A stretch of 64,000 nt of DNA from Prorocentrum cordatum (lineage: Eukaryota > Sar > Dinophyceae > Prorocentrales > Prorocentraceae), in assembly GCA_963575745.1 (NCBI GenBank), contig CAUYUJ010000736.1:342501-406500 (forward strand). Reading direction: 5' to 3'. This document shows positions 63,626 through 64,000 of the stretch, one piece after another (position 1 is the stretch's first letter; every line of letters starts with the position of its first letter). Position numbers and translations under genes: made by a program. The notes under the pieces were generated by a model. That model did not search any database. It had not been told where the DNA came from and worked only from the letters and a program-made list of their open reading frames with translations.

Positions 63626-64000
63626 TAGGTGACGTAGAACCCTTGGCACCCGCCGATGTGATGTGTTCAATTTGCGGCCCCAGAGGTCTCGACCACTTCC
63701 CTGGGCGTGTTTCTTCGCCCAAAACAATGCTCGAGGGTCCTGGGGATAGAGCGCCCAAGAGACCAGCATCGAAGAGAAACGCTTGGGCTGAAACAAAATA
63801 GATCTTGGCAAAGGATCCTACCAAATGCAAGTGTGACTGCCGAAAGGCAGTTGGGACGAAAGAAGCCGGAGCTCCCTGTGGGGCCAGGGGTGCGCCGAAC
63901 TGTGCGGAAGGACGCATGCGAACTCTGCCACAAGAGCCTTCGGTGGAGCTCCCTTGGGGGCCGCGAAAAGTGTGAGCGGTCTGCCGAAATGGGCGGTGGG
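63626..64000. other. No gene recognised
   Basis: Unique-looking sequence up to the window edge. Short minus-strand frames lack any domain. Confidence 0.4.

Overview
The window looks like a GC-rich, repeat-dominated dinoflagellate nuclear locus. Three things point that way: (i) a glycoside hydrolase family 7 cellulase gene at 51.27-53.26 kb that only makes sense if a non-canonical GA...AG intron is removed; (ii) a second GA...AG intron at 62.92-63.10 kb with related terminal inverted repeats, i.e. introner-like elements; (iii) giant non-LTR retrotransposons and a very high load of micro- and minisatellites. The species cannot be told from the sequence alone.

Layout. 0-4 kb: degenerate minisatellites and simple repeats (GGA, CAT, CA/TA). 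4-10.8 kb: five head-to-tail copies of a roughly 0.6-1.4 kb GCGC-rich unit, several preceded by a 15-bp-periodic 'GTGGTGCAAT' array. 11.06-12.2 kb: eight copies of a 151-bp satellite. 12.25-44.86 kb: two same-strand (minus), head-to-tail copies of a 16.2-kb LINE-type retrotransposon, A (12252-28490) and B (28609-44860), each bordered on both sides by (GA)n/(TC)n. 44.86-45.78 kb: a long (GA)n field. 45.9-50.5 kb: three further copies of the GCGC-rich unit, so the retroelement pair sits inside that array. 51.0-53.3 kb: the GH7 cellulase with a 37-bp inverted repeat just upstream. 53.3-62.7 kb: repeats, microsatellites and about 3 kb of unrecognised sequence. 62.8-63.2 kb: two exons of a cyclic-nucleotide-binding domain split by an introner-like intron.

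Retrotransposon. ORF1 (about 856-859 aa) is basic at its N terminus and has a C-terminal coiled coil. ORF2 in copy B is one uninterrupted 4,332-codon frame: an unusual ~2,400-residue N-terminal extension (signal-like and membrane segments, a PARP-like 'WHGT' region, Cys-rich blocks), then APE-type endonuclease, reverse transcriptase, a CCHC knuckle, RNase H and a coiled-coil tail. Copy A has a 1-nt frameshift and a nonsense codon in ORF2. Copy B is open throughout but has lost the endonuclease catalytic Asp (D to G). Neither copy therefore looks autonomous.

The most unusual signal is a family of about twelve small hairpins spread through ORF1 and ORF2 of both copies. They share a core GGCT(G/A)(A/G)AGCC followed by a G, but have different self-complementary arms at each site. 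They are read in all three frames (as GGFSP, AASAQ, GSSPG and similar), which suggests that the nucleic-acid fold, or a hairpin-insertion process, is what is conserved.
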